DNA from: Nicotiana tabacum
Taxonomy: Eukaryota; Streptophyta; Magnoliopsida; Solanales; Solanaceae
Assembly: GCF_000715075.1 (NCBI RefSeq)
Contig: NC_134082.1
Location: 61,777,466 to 61,841,465 of the forward strand
Reading direction: 5' to 3'
DNA length: 64,000 nucleotides
Below, one piece after another: positions 23,630-34,229 of this stretch (position 1 is its first letter; each line of letters opens with the position of its first letter). Position numbers and translations under genes: made by a program. A model generated the notes under the pieces. It had not been told where the DNA came from. It searched no databases and was given only the letters and a program-made list of their open reading frames with translations.

Positions 23630-23669
23630 CATCTCTTGGCTAAAATCAGCATCTCTTGGCTAAAATCGG
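23630..23669. repeat. 20-bp direct tandem duplication inside pol
   Basis: CATCTCTTGGCTAAAATC(A/G)G occurs twice in a row. As 20 is not a multiple of three, it breaks the frame between the two RNase H domains. Confidence 0.95.
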
Positions 23670-25375
23670 CCACGAAATCAGCTAACACTTGTGATTTTAT
23701 AGCAGTTCTAGGTTGGTATGTGATTTCGTATTCACTTAACTCTATTGCCCACTTAGCTAACCAACCTGATAGCTCATGCTTATGTAATATATTATGTAAA
23801 GGGTAAGCAGTTACTACAGCGATAGGATGACACTGAAAGTAAGGTCTTAACATTCTAGATGCCATGATTATTGCAAGTGCAAGTTTTTCTAACTGAGGAT
23901 ACTGCGTCTCTACATCTAACAAAAATTTACTAACATAGTAGATAGGGGATTGTTACCTTGTTCTTCTCGGACCAAAACAACGTTTACCGCAACTTCCGAA
24001 ACAGCAAGGTAAATGAGTAGTCTTTCCCCAGCCTTTGGTTTTGCCAGCAAATGTGGATTTGATAAGTACGTTTTCAAATTCCTGAGTGCCTGTTGACACT
24101 CCTCATTCCATTCAAAATAATACTGCTTCTTAAGGCCTGAGAAGAATTTAAAACACTTCTCTGATGATTTAGAAATGAATCTTCCCAAGGCTGCAATTCT
24201 CCCTGTTAATCTTTGAACTTCTTTCTTGTTTGAAAGTATATCAGGGATTTCCTCAATGGCCTTGATCTGTGCAGGATTTACTTCAATACCATGGTTAAAA
24301 CAAGAAAACCCAAAAACTTGCCTGATGCAACGCCAAACGCACATTTTTCGGGATTTAACTTCATATTGAATTTGTGCAAAATTGAAAATGTGTCAGATAA
24401 GTGTGATATGTGATATTTTGAATACTGAGTTTTAACAAGCATATCATCTATATATACATCCATAGTCTTTCCTAAATGCTCTTGAAACATTTTGGTAACT
24501 AACCTCTGATACGTTGTACCTGCATTCTTTAGACCAAAGGGCATTACTTTATAACAGTAAATCCCCCCGTCTGTATGAATGAAGTTTTTTCTTCATCTCC
24601 TGGATCCATTTTAATCTGATTATAACCTGAATATGCATCTAAAAAACTTAATAGTTCGTGACCTGCAGTTGTATCAATCAATTGATCTATGTGTGGTAGT
24701 GGAAAAGAATCTTTAGGGCTGACTTTATTAAGATCTGTGTAATCTACACAAACCCGCCACTTACCGTTCTTCTTTGGAACTACAACAGTGTTAGCTAACC
24801 AGTTAGGATATTTTACTCACGAATGGAACCAATTTTTAGCAATTTTTTGACTTCTTCCTGAATCACCTGATTCTTAAAAGTTCCTTGCTTTCTTTTCTTT
24901 TGCTTGATAGGAGGGTATGATGGATCTTCATTTAGTTTATGGGTCATCACCTCCGGGGTATTCCTGTCATGTCAGAGTGGGACCAAACAAAGCAATCCAT
25001 GTTAGTTTTCAAAAATTCAATTAACTTACCTCTCATACCTTGGCTAAGATTGGCTCCAACATAGACTTTTTTATCAGGCCATTGAGCAAATAACATGAAA
25101 GGCTCTAATTCCTCTATTGTTGTTTTGATATTTTCATTCTCTTCTGGTTCTTGAATAGTATCAGGCCTTGAATCTACATCTGTTTGCCCTTGTTCAGTTG
25201 AGGTTTGTGTTGTGGTGACCTCAACTGCCTTCTGTGATTGCTATTTACCTTCATTTCTCGTGTTTGTATCTGCAACAGAGTTGATAGCCCTGGCTGTATG
25301 TTGACTCCACGAATTTGACAAATTCCCCATGGCGATAGAAATTTAATATCTTGATACAAGATTGAAGGAACAACA

Positions 25376-25380
25376 TCCAT
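25376..25380. other. Target-site duplication TCCAT, left copy
   Basis: Matches 38479-38483. It falls within the protease codons reading ...GRPWIHEMD, so the pol frame is split exactly here. Confidence 0.9.
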
Positions 25381-28300
25381 TGTAAGCACGTGATTTTTTC
25401 CCTATGAAAGAATTACTCCCAAAAAATTTCAAAATAAAACGATTTTCCTTGGTGTGCAATTTTGAGAATTTTTGTGACATTTTTGGATAATTATTTGTAT
25501 TTGTCTGTGCATGTTTATTTGTTAAATTAATAAAAAATACAAAAATATGTCGCATTTTGCATGTAGGATTTAATTCTACAATTGTTAGTAATTAAGTTTG
25601 TTTTACAAAAATTAAAAATTACAAAAATAGGCATCTTTTGCATTTTTAGCATTTAATGTCCAAATGTATAATTTTTTATGCTTAATTATTACTTAATTGT
25701 GCGTTAATTGTTATTGGGAGTTAATTTGCACTTTTATAACTTAATAATAATTTAAGGATTTTTAGAATTTAGTTTTAGAAAAATAAAAGAAGAAAAGAGA
25801 GCAAAAATATAAAGAAAATCGGAATTGGGCTCTTCTTCAAATTCAAGCCACAAGCCCAAAAAATACCCAACCTTCCCCATGACCCGGTCCATTTCAAACC
25901 GGATCGACCCGGTCCATAACCCAAATACCCAACACCCCCCTATCTTACATTTTACAAAACAAAAAAAAACCTAAAACCTAAAAGCTAATCCCATCCGCCA
26001 CCCTCTCTTCTTCTTCTCCAAGACTTCACCATCTCCAAACCTCAGCCAACCATGGTTGCCACCCCTCACACCTCCAACACCCTCAACACACACACACACA
26101 CTAGTCGTCGAACCTCCATAGCCACACCAAACGACCCCGCTTCCATTGCTTCATCTTCTTCGTCAAGCTCGAAGCTTGCTCGACACCCATGACTGCTGCT
26201 GCGTTTTCTCCTCCATTGAGCTTGCTTCCGTTGAGCTGCCTCGACTGCTTCTGCTTCACCTCACTGCCATCGTCATCATCTTCAACCAAATACCCTACTG
26301 TCCCGTTGCTGTTGTTTCTGCCTCGACTGCTTCTGCTTCCTACTGCCTCCAGCCCTGCCAAGCAGCTGGTTCGCCACTGCTTCATCTTCTTCAGTCGACC
26401 CCAGCAAACGCAGTTGCTGTCTCGCCGTTTCTTCAGCTTTTCCAGCAGTTCCCTCACGTCCAAACGACCGCCTGCAACGTCCAGCATTTGCTTCCGCTGC
26501 GTTGTTGCTGCCACGACGAGCAGCTGTTTCGCTTCAGCTGTTTTGCTGCCACCATTTCGTTTATTCGAGCTTCCATCGAGGTCGTCGTTTGTTATTTTGA
26601 GTTCGTCAAGGTTAGAAGGAAGGTGAGTTTGTTGTTGAAGTCAAGATCCATTAGGACGTTGGCATTCTTGGTGCGATAATCGTTTCCGGACAGATTTGTT
26701 CTCAGTCGTTGTTCGTCGTTTCGATCCGGTTGGTGGGTTTTGAGTTTCACTTTTGTCCGTATTTTGTTTTTGATATTCTCGAATCTAAAATCGGTAAATG
26801 TTTGATTTTTGTTTTGTTTGTGTTCATCATTTTGTTAATTTTTCAGTTTGTTCATGTGAAATTGTTAGTTTAATTTTAATGTTGTTAGATTCAAATTGAA
26901 ATTTAATTAATGTTGTCAGTTGGATTTTAATGTTGTTTCTTCTTCGGTTTGTTTTTATTTGTTTAAAGAATTTAGTTATAATATGGAAATATGTTGGTTC
27001 AATCATTTGGATCTATCATGTTTGTTGTTTAAAATAGATTTAATTCATATTCATCTTCGTTTGAAGTTCGTTTTTAATCCAGTGATTTAATGTGAGTTTA
27101 TGTTTTAGTTTTTGACTTGTTGATTTAGTTTGAATCATGTATTTTGTTGTTGATATTGTTGTCTCTTTGCTCATTCATTTTTGGTCTAAGTTAACCAAGA
27201 TTGGTTCCCAATATGGTTAACTTATTCCCGTTAATTTGAAGTTGTATGATTCATCGGTGTTCATGAGATTTGTTGTTGAAATTTGTTTAGAAATTGGTCA
27301 TATTTGCTATATTTTGGTTGAGATTGATTAGGTGATTGGTTATAGCTGATGGGGTAGTTTGGTAAATTGCAGTACGTTCAGGGGTAAAATGGTAATTTTA
27401 ATAAGGTCGGAGGGGTATTTTGGAATTAAACATTTGAACAATTATTTAATATAATGGGGGACAAGACATAATGTAGTGGGGTGGGAATAATGTAATTATT
27501 TATGTTAAGCATGTGGGACAAGATGTAATGGGTTGGGGTTGATATAATTGTTTAATATAGTGGGGGACAAGACATAATGTAGTGGGGTGGGAATAATGTA
27601 ATTATTTATGTTAAGCATGGGAGACAAGGGTTTAAAATAAAGAAAACATTAAGTAGTAGGGACAAAGCATGCAATTGGTGGAATATTTCGGGTTGGGGAT
27701 TCAAGACAAGAGTCTTGTTATAAATAGAGTCATTTGACACATTTTAAAGAGGACTAGGACTTGAACTTGAAAGACTTACTTAGAGAGAGAGAAAGGAAGA
27801 AACTTTTAGAAGAAGAAAAAAGTTGAGGGAGTTGACTAAATTTTGAGAAATCAGAATTTGAGAGTAAAAGAGAAAGACAATTTGAACTTTCACTTGAATA
27901 ATTTCTGTTTGTCTTTCCTTGAGTGTTATTCAAAATCAGTAAACTACTGCATCTTGTATCCGCCTCTCTTCTGCTTTGACTGCGATTGCATTTTGGTATT
28001 GCTGATTTTTCAATCTGTTACTGGGTTATTCTACTGGTCGTTATTGGTTTTGCGCTGTTGTTGAACCTGCTGTTGCTGTGTATTTACACTATTACTGCTT
28101 CTACTGATCTTCATCTTCTTTCCTTGCTTTCCGAATACCAGGTACACAAACTGATACACTTTAGACGCGATTTAATTAAATTACATTTTTAAACTCGGGT
28201 GCACATTTATGTGACCCAAATCCAAATCTCAGCGGAGTCGAAATGTGTCTCTAATCACGGGTACAATGATTGTGACGTGGTTCGAGATGCGTGTCCATGA

Positions 28301-28973
28301 CGTTGCAAATTCCTTTTAAAAAGATAAGAATGAGATGAGCCTCGCCGAATAAAAATACAAAATTGCCGGCCCCTCAGTAAATATTTGCTTTAAAATTGCT
28401 TAGATTCTGGGACGGGCCGTTTAGCAAATTTCACGGCCCTACCCAAAAAATAATGATACGCTAGTCGCGTTAAGCGCGTATTTAATAATGTTAGCTTCTT
28501 AAACTCGGGTGCACATTTATGTGACCCAAATCCAAATCTCAATAGAGGCCAACAACCACGGGTGCATTGATTGTGACGTGGTTCGAGATGTGTTTCCACG
28601 ATGTTGCAATTCTTGATAAAAATAATAATAATAACAAAAGCGGTTAAAAGAAAATTCGCACATAGGTTCAATATGTATTAAATCAGATAATCAAGCCGAA
28701 TATGACAGTTGAGCGACCGTGCTAGAACCACGGAACTCGGGAATGCCTAACACCTTCTCCCGGGTTAACAGAATTCCTTATCCGGATTTCTGGTTCGCGG
28801 ACTGTAATACAGAGTCATTCTTTTCCTCGATTCGGGATTAAATTGGTGACTTGGGACACCCTAAATCTCCCAAGTGGCGACTCTGGAATAAACAAACAAA
28901 TCCCGTTTCGATTGTCCTTTAATTGGAAAAAACTCCTACGCCCCTCGCGGGGACGGAAAAAGGAGGTGTGACA
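25381..28973 (+). repeat. 5' LTR of the nested Ogre-like element (3.59 kb)
   Basis: Its last 1.65 kb (27323-28973) repeats at 36415-38478. It contains a duplicated ~110-bp unit (27434-27640; GGGGGACAAGACATAATG twice) and a partly duplicated ~300-bp unit near its end (28183-28500 and 28500-28660; AAACTCGGGTGCACATTTAT in both). Open frames of up to 177 codons at 26101-26679 on both strands come from Ser/Leu/Cys-rich low-complexity CT-rich sequence and are not treated as genes. Compared with the 3' LTR it lacks about 403 bp (37252-37654), most simply a deletion between short ACT repeats. Confidence 0.85.
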
Positions 28974-28977
28974 GCTC

Positions 28978-28995
28978 TGGCGACTCTGCTGGGGA
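28978..28995 (+). promoter_or_regulatory. Primer binding site of the nested element
   Basis: TGGCGACTCTGCTGGGGA begins 4 bp after the LTR end. It starts with the TGG that pairs with tRNA CCA and resembles the tRNA-Arg-type site of Ogre elements (the tRNA assignment is from memory). Confidence 0.7.
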
Positions 28996-29639
28996 CAATA
29001 CCCAGAACCACTGGTTCAGGGTTAGAAATTCGAGCTTAGATAAATTGTTATATTTGGTTTTATCTGATTTTGTTACATGTTTGGGATCAATGTGCTAAAT
29101 GATGTGTTATACCGCTTTGATATTACTTGGACTATATATATAAATTGTGCCGAAACCCCTCTCTTCTCTCTCTTGAGGAGTGCACGCCGGTCGTGACTTC
29201 TTTCTGTTAGTGTCATATACCGAAATAGAACGAGGATTCGCAGGAGTTGCAAAACCGGATGGCCCTTTGGTTACCGGTACACAGCTCCCATCCTCGGCTC
29301 GAGTTGTCCGCTCGGGTAAGCCAGGTCTAGAACAAACTCCTAGGTTTTAAAACTTAGTATAACAAAGCCCCATGTCGGATCCCTAGTAGGAACGTTTATT
29401 TGCATCATGTGCATTTGACTTAGGGGACTCAACAAAGGGGTAATCCGTCTAGGACTAGCAACCTAAAATGAAAAGACCATCCTGCTGCATCCTGTTTGCT
29501 TTATGCATTTATTTGCTTCAGACTTGCATGCTGACCGGCTTCGAAAAATCTGGAATATTGGAAAATTGTGGGGAAAAAAAGAGTGAAGTAACAGTGTAGA
29601 GAGTTAATTGCCTATTTTAGAAAAAAACCAATGCCCCAA

Positions 29640-30006
29640 ATACTGTCGAAATTCTGCCGAAATTTTTTTAAAAAAAAAATAAAAAGAAAATATTCTTTTT
29701 TATATAGTTTGTTTCACTCAAAAAGAAAAAGAAAAAATAGAAAAAGAGTCTTTTATTTTTGGTTTGGAAAATAGATTGGTCATTTTGGTGAAACGAAAAA
29801 GAAAAAAAATCTTCACTTTGTCTTGTTTTCAAAATAAAGAAAAAAAAAGAGAAAGAGAAGAAAAGAAAAATAGTTTGTCTTGCCATGAAAAATGAAAATG
29901 AAAAAAAGTCTTGTTTTTAAAATATTTTTTTAGTTATTTGTTTATGAAAATGCCAAAAATGAAAATAAAAAGAGTCGTGCGTTGAACGTGGTTTTATTAT
30001 TTGTTG

Positions 30007-30078
<72 letters not shown>

Positions 30079-30510
30079 TCAAAAAGTATTTTTCTTTATT
30101 TCCTTTCTAGAAAAGTTTTTTTTAGACCCCCAATTTTCAAGAAAAAAAAATCCAAAAATATTTTCCATTATTGATGTCTTTAGAAAGTCTTTTTAATTGT
30201 TTTGTTTTTTTCAAAAAAAAAGAATAAAAGTAAAAATAAAAATATTTTCTTTTAATTTCTTCCAAAAATCCGAAAATATTTTCATTCTTCTTTCAAAATT
30301 GAAAAGAAAATTCAAAATTCAAAAATATTTTTTAGAAGCATTTCTTTCATTGAAAGTAAAATTCCAAAAAATATTTTCTTTCTTCTTTCAAAATTCAAAA
30401 AAAAAAATTAAAATTTTTTCTTTAGAAATCCTTCTTTGCAAAAATGCTCCCTTTCTTCTTTATAAGTCTTTCCTTCAAAACAAAATTAGTTTATTTACTT
30501 TATTCATGAT
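29640..30510. repeat. A-rich and T-rich low-complexity tract
   Basis: Strings of AAAAAGAAAA on one strand, mixed with TTTTCTTT, interrupted by an (AT)n block at 30009-30075. Phe/Lys-rich open frames here (for example 30197-30532) are artefacts of composition. Confidence 0.85.
30009..30075. repeat. (AT)n microsatellite
   Basis: About 33 AT dinucleotides, inside the nested element. Confidence 0.95.
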
Positions 30511-30515
30511 CGCCC

Positions 30516-30575
30516 GAACTACGCGGGTTTGATTCTCACCGGATGTGAGATATGTAGGCAACCCTCATCGGGTCC
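30516..30575 (+). other. Structured motif, copy 1 (GAACTACG...GTAGGCA hairpin module)
   Basis: GAACTACG, TTGATT, a stem CTCAC/GTGAG with a 5-nt loop, ATATGTAGGCA, then a second stem ACCC/GGGT. The outer CTACG can pair with TGTAG (one G-U). The same layout recurs at 31595 and 32974 with different stem sequences. No known RNA family comes to mind. Confidence 0.6.
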
Positions 30576-30764
30576 AACCTCCCCTTTTGCTAAAATAGCC
30601 AAAAACAAATAAATAAATAAAAAAAAAACATGTCAAAATTTTAATTTTGTCATAAATAAGTCGGGTGATGTCCAACCTCCCCTTTTGCAAAAAATAGCAA
30701 AAAAAATAAATAAATATATATATGTCAAATTTTAATTTCATCATAAAGAAGTCGGGTGACGCTG
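30574..30764. repeat. 98-bp tandem repeat, two copies
   Basis: CCAACCTCCCCTTTTGC to AAGTCGGGTGA, at 30574-30671 and 30672-30764; the second diverges near its end. Confidence 0.8.
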
Positions 30765-30812
30765 TTTTGTCAAGATATAGCCGAATGTTCCCGAAAGGGA
30801 CGCCGGAAGGCT

Positions 30813-31200
30813 GACTTTGCATAAATAGCCACCTTTTGGGTCATGTTTAAGATTTGGTCGAGTTGACCCACACAGCCTTAAAAAATCTTCGTCCCCGAGG
30901 CGTTGAAAGGCCGTGTTTGCAATATTGAGTTTTCTATTTTGAAAAACAATAAAAAGAGTCATAAATAAGTCGGTTGATGCTGTTTTTGTCAAAAATAGCC
31001 GAAAGGGTGACTTTGCATAAACAGCCACCTTTGGGTCATTGTTTCAGATTTGGTCCAGTTGACCCACATAGCCTTAAAAATCTTCGTCCCCGAGGCACTG
31101 AAGGGCCGTGTTTACAACACCTGGTTTTTATTTTAATTTGAAAAGAAAAAAAAACAAAGAGTCAGCAGTCAGGTGAATACCGTTTGGATTTTTAGTCAAA
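30813..31200. repeat. 196-bp tandem repeat, two copies
   Basis: GACTTTGCATAAA, GGGTCAT, GTTGACCCACA and TTCGTCCCCGAGGC recur at 30813-31008 and 31009-31200. The second copy diverges after about 120 bp, where an A-rich tract intrudes. Confidence 0.8.
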
Positions 31201-31594
31201 ACAAGCCGAGCCAGCTTCGGCAGTGTCTTAAACCGTTCTTGCCGAAATAGCCTTAGAGTATCTTTCAGTTGTCGAAAGGCTATTTTCGTAAAAGAACGGA
31301 CAAGTTTGTAAAGTGTCAGAAAATAATCCTCCCCGGCCTCAAAATTCATGTGAAATTTGGAAGGGGCCACATTTGCAAAAATAACCGTTTGGTTGCATTT
31401 GTCAAACGGAGAAAGGAAGTTGGCCGTTTGGTTTTGGAGTTTGTAAATCTTTTGATTAGAATATGTGGATTGTTTGATTTTCGAGTTTGTAGGTCATCTT
31501 TAAACCTTTGAAACCCAGTTTGTTTTAATAAGAAAATTGAAAATTCCAAAAAAACAAAAAAAAAACAAAAAAATGTTCATCTTTTATTGTGGCC

Positions 31595-31658
31595 GAACTA
31601 CGAAAGGTCTGATTCATGCGGGATCATGATACGTAGGCAATCTCCATAAGATTCGACC
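31595..31658 (+). other. Structured motif, copy 2
   Basis: GAACTACG, TCTGATT, stem TCATG/CATGA with a 6-nt loop, ATACGTAGGCA, then a second stem AATCT/AGATT. The outer CTACG/CGTAG pairs perfectly. Confidence 0.65.
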
Positions 31659-31659
31659 A

Positions 31660-32970
31660 CAACAAAAAAAATGAAAAAAAATCGAAAAAAAAGAAAGAAA
31701 AATGAAAAAAAAGAAAAAAAAGGGAAAAAGATGTTGTTAATAATGAGGACCGACTGAGTCCATTCTAACCTGTTTTGTTTTAAATCACAAAGAAAGTTAA
31801 GGTGGTTGGTTTGTGGTAAGCCGGAAACACTAGATCCAGGAAAACCTGATTGCAATCTAAGACAATGACACCCAGAATATCGCGCAGAATCCTTTACCTG
31901 CACATCATGATACACACTTTGCGGGGATGAGGCCTGATGACAGAATCACTCGAATCCTATTGGGAACTTGTTAACTAAGGTTGATGATATTGAAGTTGGC
32001 AATGGTCTGGGCAATACTGATGCGAAGCTCAGTGGCTAAGATGTCAGTTTTGATAAAGTGGGAGGACGCTCCGTTCCTTGGTTAGCAAGAGAGAAGCTTT
32101 TGGTGGCTTATTTTGTTGTCATTTCTGTTGTCCGGATTATTTTTAGGGTTGTAATCTGGATATTGACTTGTGCCAAACTTCCTCTTATCTTTCCATTTTG
32201 TCATAGCGGTTTGTTTAAGTTTTGTCCAGGTTGTTTCGGGATTTTATTCTGGTTTGTTTTTGTTTGTCTTGTTAGTCAAACCATTTCACCGTTAGTCTAA
32301 TGCAAATCCGGTCTTTTATTATTTCTAGTCATCTTTTTTTAGTCCTTTTTATCATTTTTGTTCAGCGCCGATTCTAGTGACATGACATGCGCACACAGTT
32401 TGGGCCTAATCTTAAAAGTTAATCATAAAACCCCGGAAAGGTGATCAGAACATTTAAAGGAAATAAGAACGGTTTGAGAGTATTCGGAGCTCGAGTCATG
32501 TGGAACTAGGGCAAGTAAAACACAAAGAAAACCATTAAAAGCAAGATTCGCCTTTCATGATAATGAGAGTGAGAGTGTCGCCCAACGGTGCTTTAGAAAT
32601 AACAAATGAAAAAGCAAATGTTTAATATAATTGTCAAGTCCAGCACCATCAGAAGAGACTACAAATCTTTGTTTAAATTGTGTTGTTTGCACTTAGCATG
32701 TTTTGAAGACTGGAATGACGAAGACATTTTATTTTGCTATCTAAACACTTTATCCTTCGTTACCCCTTTTGAGCCTTGTTTACTTTTCTTTCGTACCCCT
32801 CGTTCGGAATCAGTAGCAATGACTAGAAAACACAAGCATGGCAGGTAAAGAAAAGAAAAGAAAAAAAGAAGAAAAAAAAAGAAAGAAAAGAAAACAACAA
32901 AACGATAAAAGAGAAATGAGAAAAAGAAAGAAAAGAAAAGAAAATAATAGGTAAATGAAAAAAGAGGAAT
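31660..32970. other. Noncoding internal region of the nested element
   Basis: Starts and ends in A-rich purine tracts (31660-31735 and 32845-32960). Between them I find no domain and no long frame with coding character. It lies between structured motif copies 2 and 3. Confidence 0.5.
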
Positions 32971-32973
32971 TGG

Positions 32974-33033
32974 GAACTACGTTTGACCTGATTCCTCAAA
33001 GAGGATACGTAGGCGCTTCACGGCTCGGTCATA
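32974..33033 (+). other. Structured motif, copy 3
   Basis: GAACTACG, CCTGATT, stem CCTC/GAGG with a 3-nt loop, ATACGTAGGCG. The outer CTACG/CGTAG pairs perfectly; the second 3' stem is weak here. Confidence 0.65.
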
Positions 33034-33319
33034 GGGTGCATAATGTGCATAGTGTAACATAGTATAACGAAAATAAAAATCCCCAAGCAAGAAACTGGGG
33101 CAAGAGTTGCGCTTGTTGTACGCAAATATGGTTCCGAAGGTTGTAATTTTGAACCCCAAATTTATTTTGTTTTTGAGCCTTTAATACCCTTTCTTTCTAG
33201 CATATCCAAAACCTCACATTACGGTCCAAAGAAAGACCTTCTGATAAGTCTTCAAAAGATGCCAAGTCAGACAAATGAGAGTCTTACCGGTGAACATAAC
33301 ACTCTGTTCCACAGCAGAA

Positions 33320-34200
33320 AGGACTCTAATCCCCAGCAGAGAGATTCATATCGGCAACACTCCAAATGGTCTAAGTCAGGAAGGAACAAGCGCGAGGCCA
33401 GTGTCAAAAAGATATCCCCAGCAAAAGGGAATTGACAAAAAGGATTGACGAGTGTCAAGAGGGATATCCTTGCCGAAATCAAAGGTTATAAACCTCAAGG
33501 CCGAGGCCCGTGGACAAAGCAAGGAGAGCAATGAACATGATTTGGGAAATTCATACGAGACTAAAAGGTCGGGGAAATGCAAGTTTCCGAGCTATGCCAC
33601 AAAAGAAGAGGGATATCCCCAGCAGAAAGGGATTATCCCCAGCAAATAATATCATCCCCAACAAGTTTTGGAATGCAAAGCAGGGAAGGAGAAAGGGAAA
33701 AGCCATCCCAGTGGAGTATCACAACCAACTACCGCGTTTTAAACTAACAAATTTTGTTTGATGTGAAACAGGTAAAGGAAATGGCATTGATGACAGAAAT
33801 GTATGCCACGAGGGAGATTATCAAACTAGGGCAAAAAATTTTCCTTTCATTTAGAAAATTTTCTGGAAGCCAGGCACCAAGTCATGCCACAAGTCAGGCA
33901 CCAGTCTCAAGGGAAGTGGTCTTTGAACCAGTGTTACCCCCAGCATAATAAGTTTTAATAAAGGAAGTTGTTCCCCAGCGAACGGAACAAAAGGATGAAA
34001 CTTGTGCTCGGAAAAAGCAAAAGGCCAGTGTCATTCCCAGCAGCCTTCCGAAGAGTGAAGCACTAGTTTTGAAGGAATCAAAATCCCCCAGCAGTGTTAT
34101 CCTCGACAGCATTATCCCCAGCTGATAACATTTTATCTCCCAACAGGTAAGTAAATAATTTCCCAGCAGTGTTATCCCCAGCAGTTTCGAGGGAAGACAA
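33320..34200 (+). repeat. Cluster of short (T)ATCCCCAGCAG motifs
   Basis: About a dozen close variants of ATCCCCAGCAG are scattered through 0.9 kb in one orientation (for example near 33331, 33414, 33616, 33634, 34105, 34122, 34166 and 34176), sometimes spaced about 17-20 bp. Small open frames across it have no recognisable content. Confidence 0.75.
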
Positions 34201-34229
34201 CACGGGTAAGTAAATAATTTAGGAAGAAG

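Larger units (their letters stand above)
21863..25380 (-). pseudogene. pol of the Tat element (RT, two RNase H, integrase)
   Basis: Reads right to left. The protease-RT linker starts at the nested insertion (25380). RT N-terminal motifs are in shifted frames at 24560-24830 and the catalytic YIDDM is at about 24455. The RT-linked RNase H ends near 23635. A second, archaeal-type RNase H (23632-23069) keeps all four acidic positions: FTDGS, NNEAEYEA, KSDSQLVV and KNVEADALA. Integrase: a zinc region with CDKCQRYG, GMDIVGPLP, CDNVPQFIG and GNGQAES, so Asp, Asp and Glu are retained; the C-terminus ends at 21863. Breaks: a frameshift near 24300, a 20-bp tandem duplication at 23630-23669, and stops at 22621 and 22369. 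The encoded enzymes would copy and integrate the element, but the frame is no longer continuous. Confidence 0.88.

Noticed and set aside
26101..26679. Overlapping open frames of 137-177 codons on both strands
   Set aside because: They lie inside the nested element's 5' LTR, overlap each other, and are low-complexity Ser/Leu/Cys-rich with no domain.
30197..30532. 111-codon Phe/Lys-rich frame
   Set aside because: Pure A/T-rich composition artefact within a low-complexity tract.
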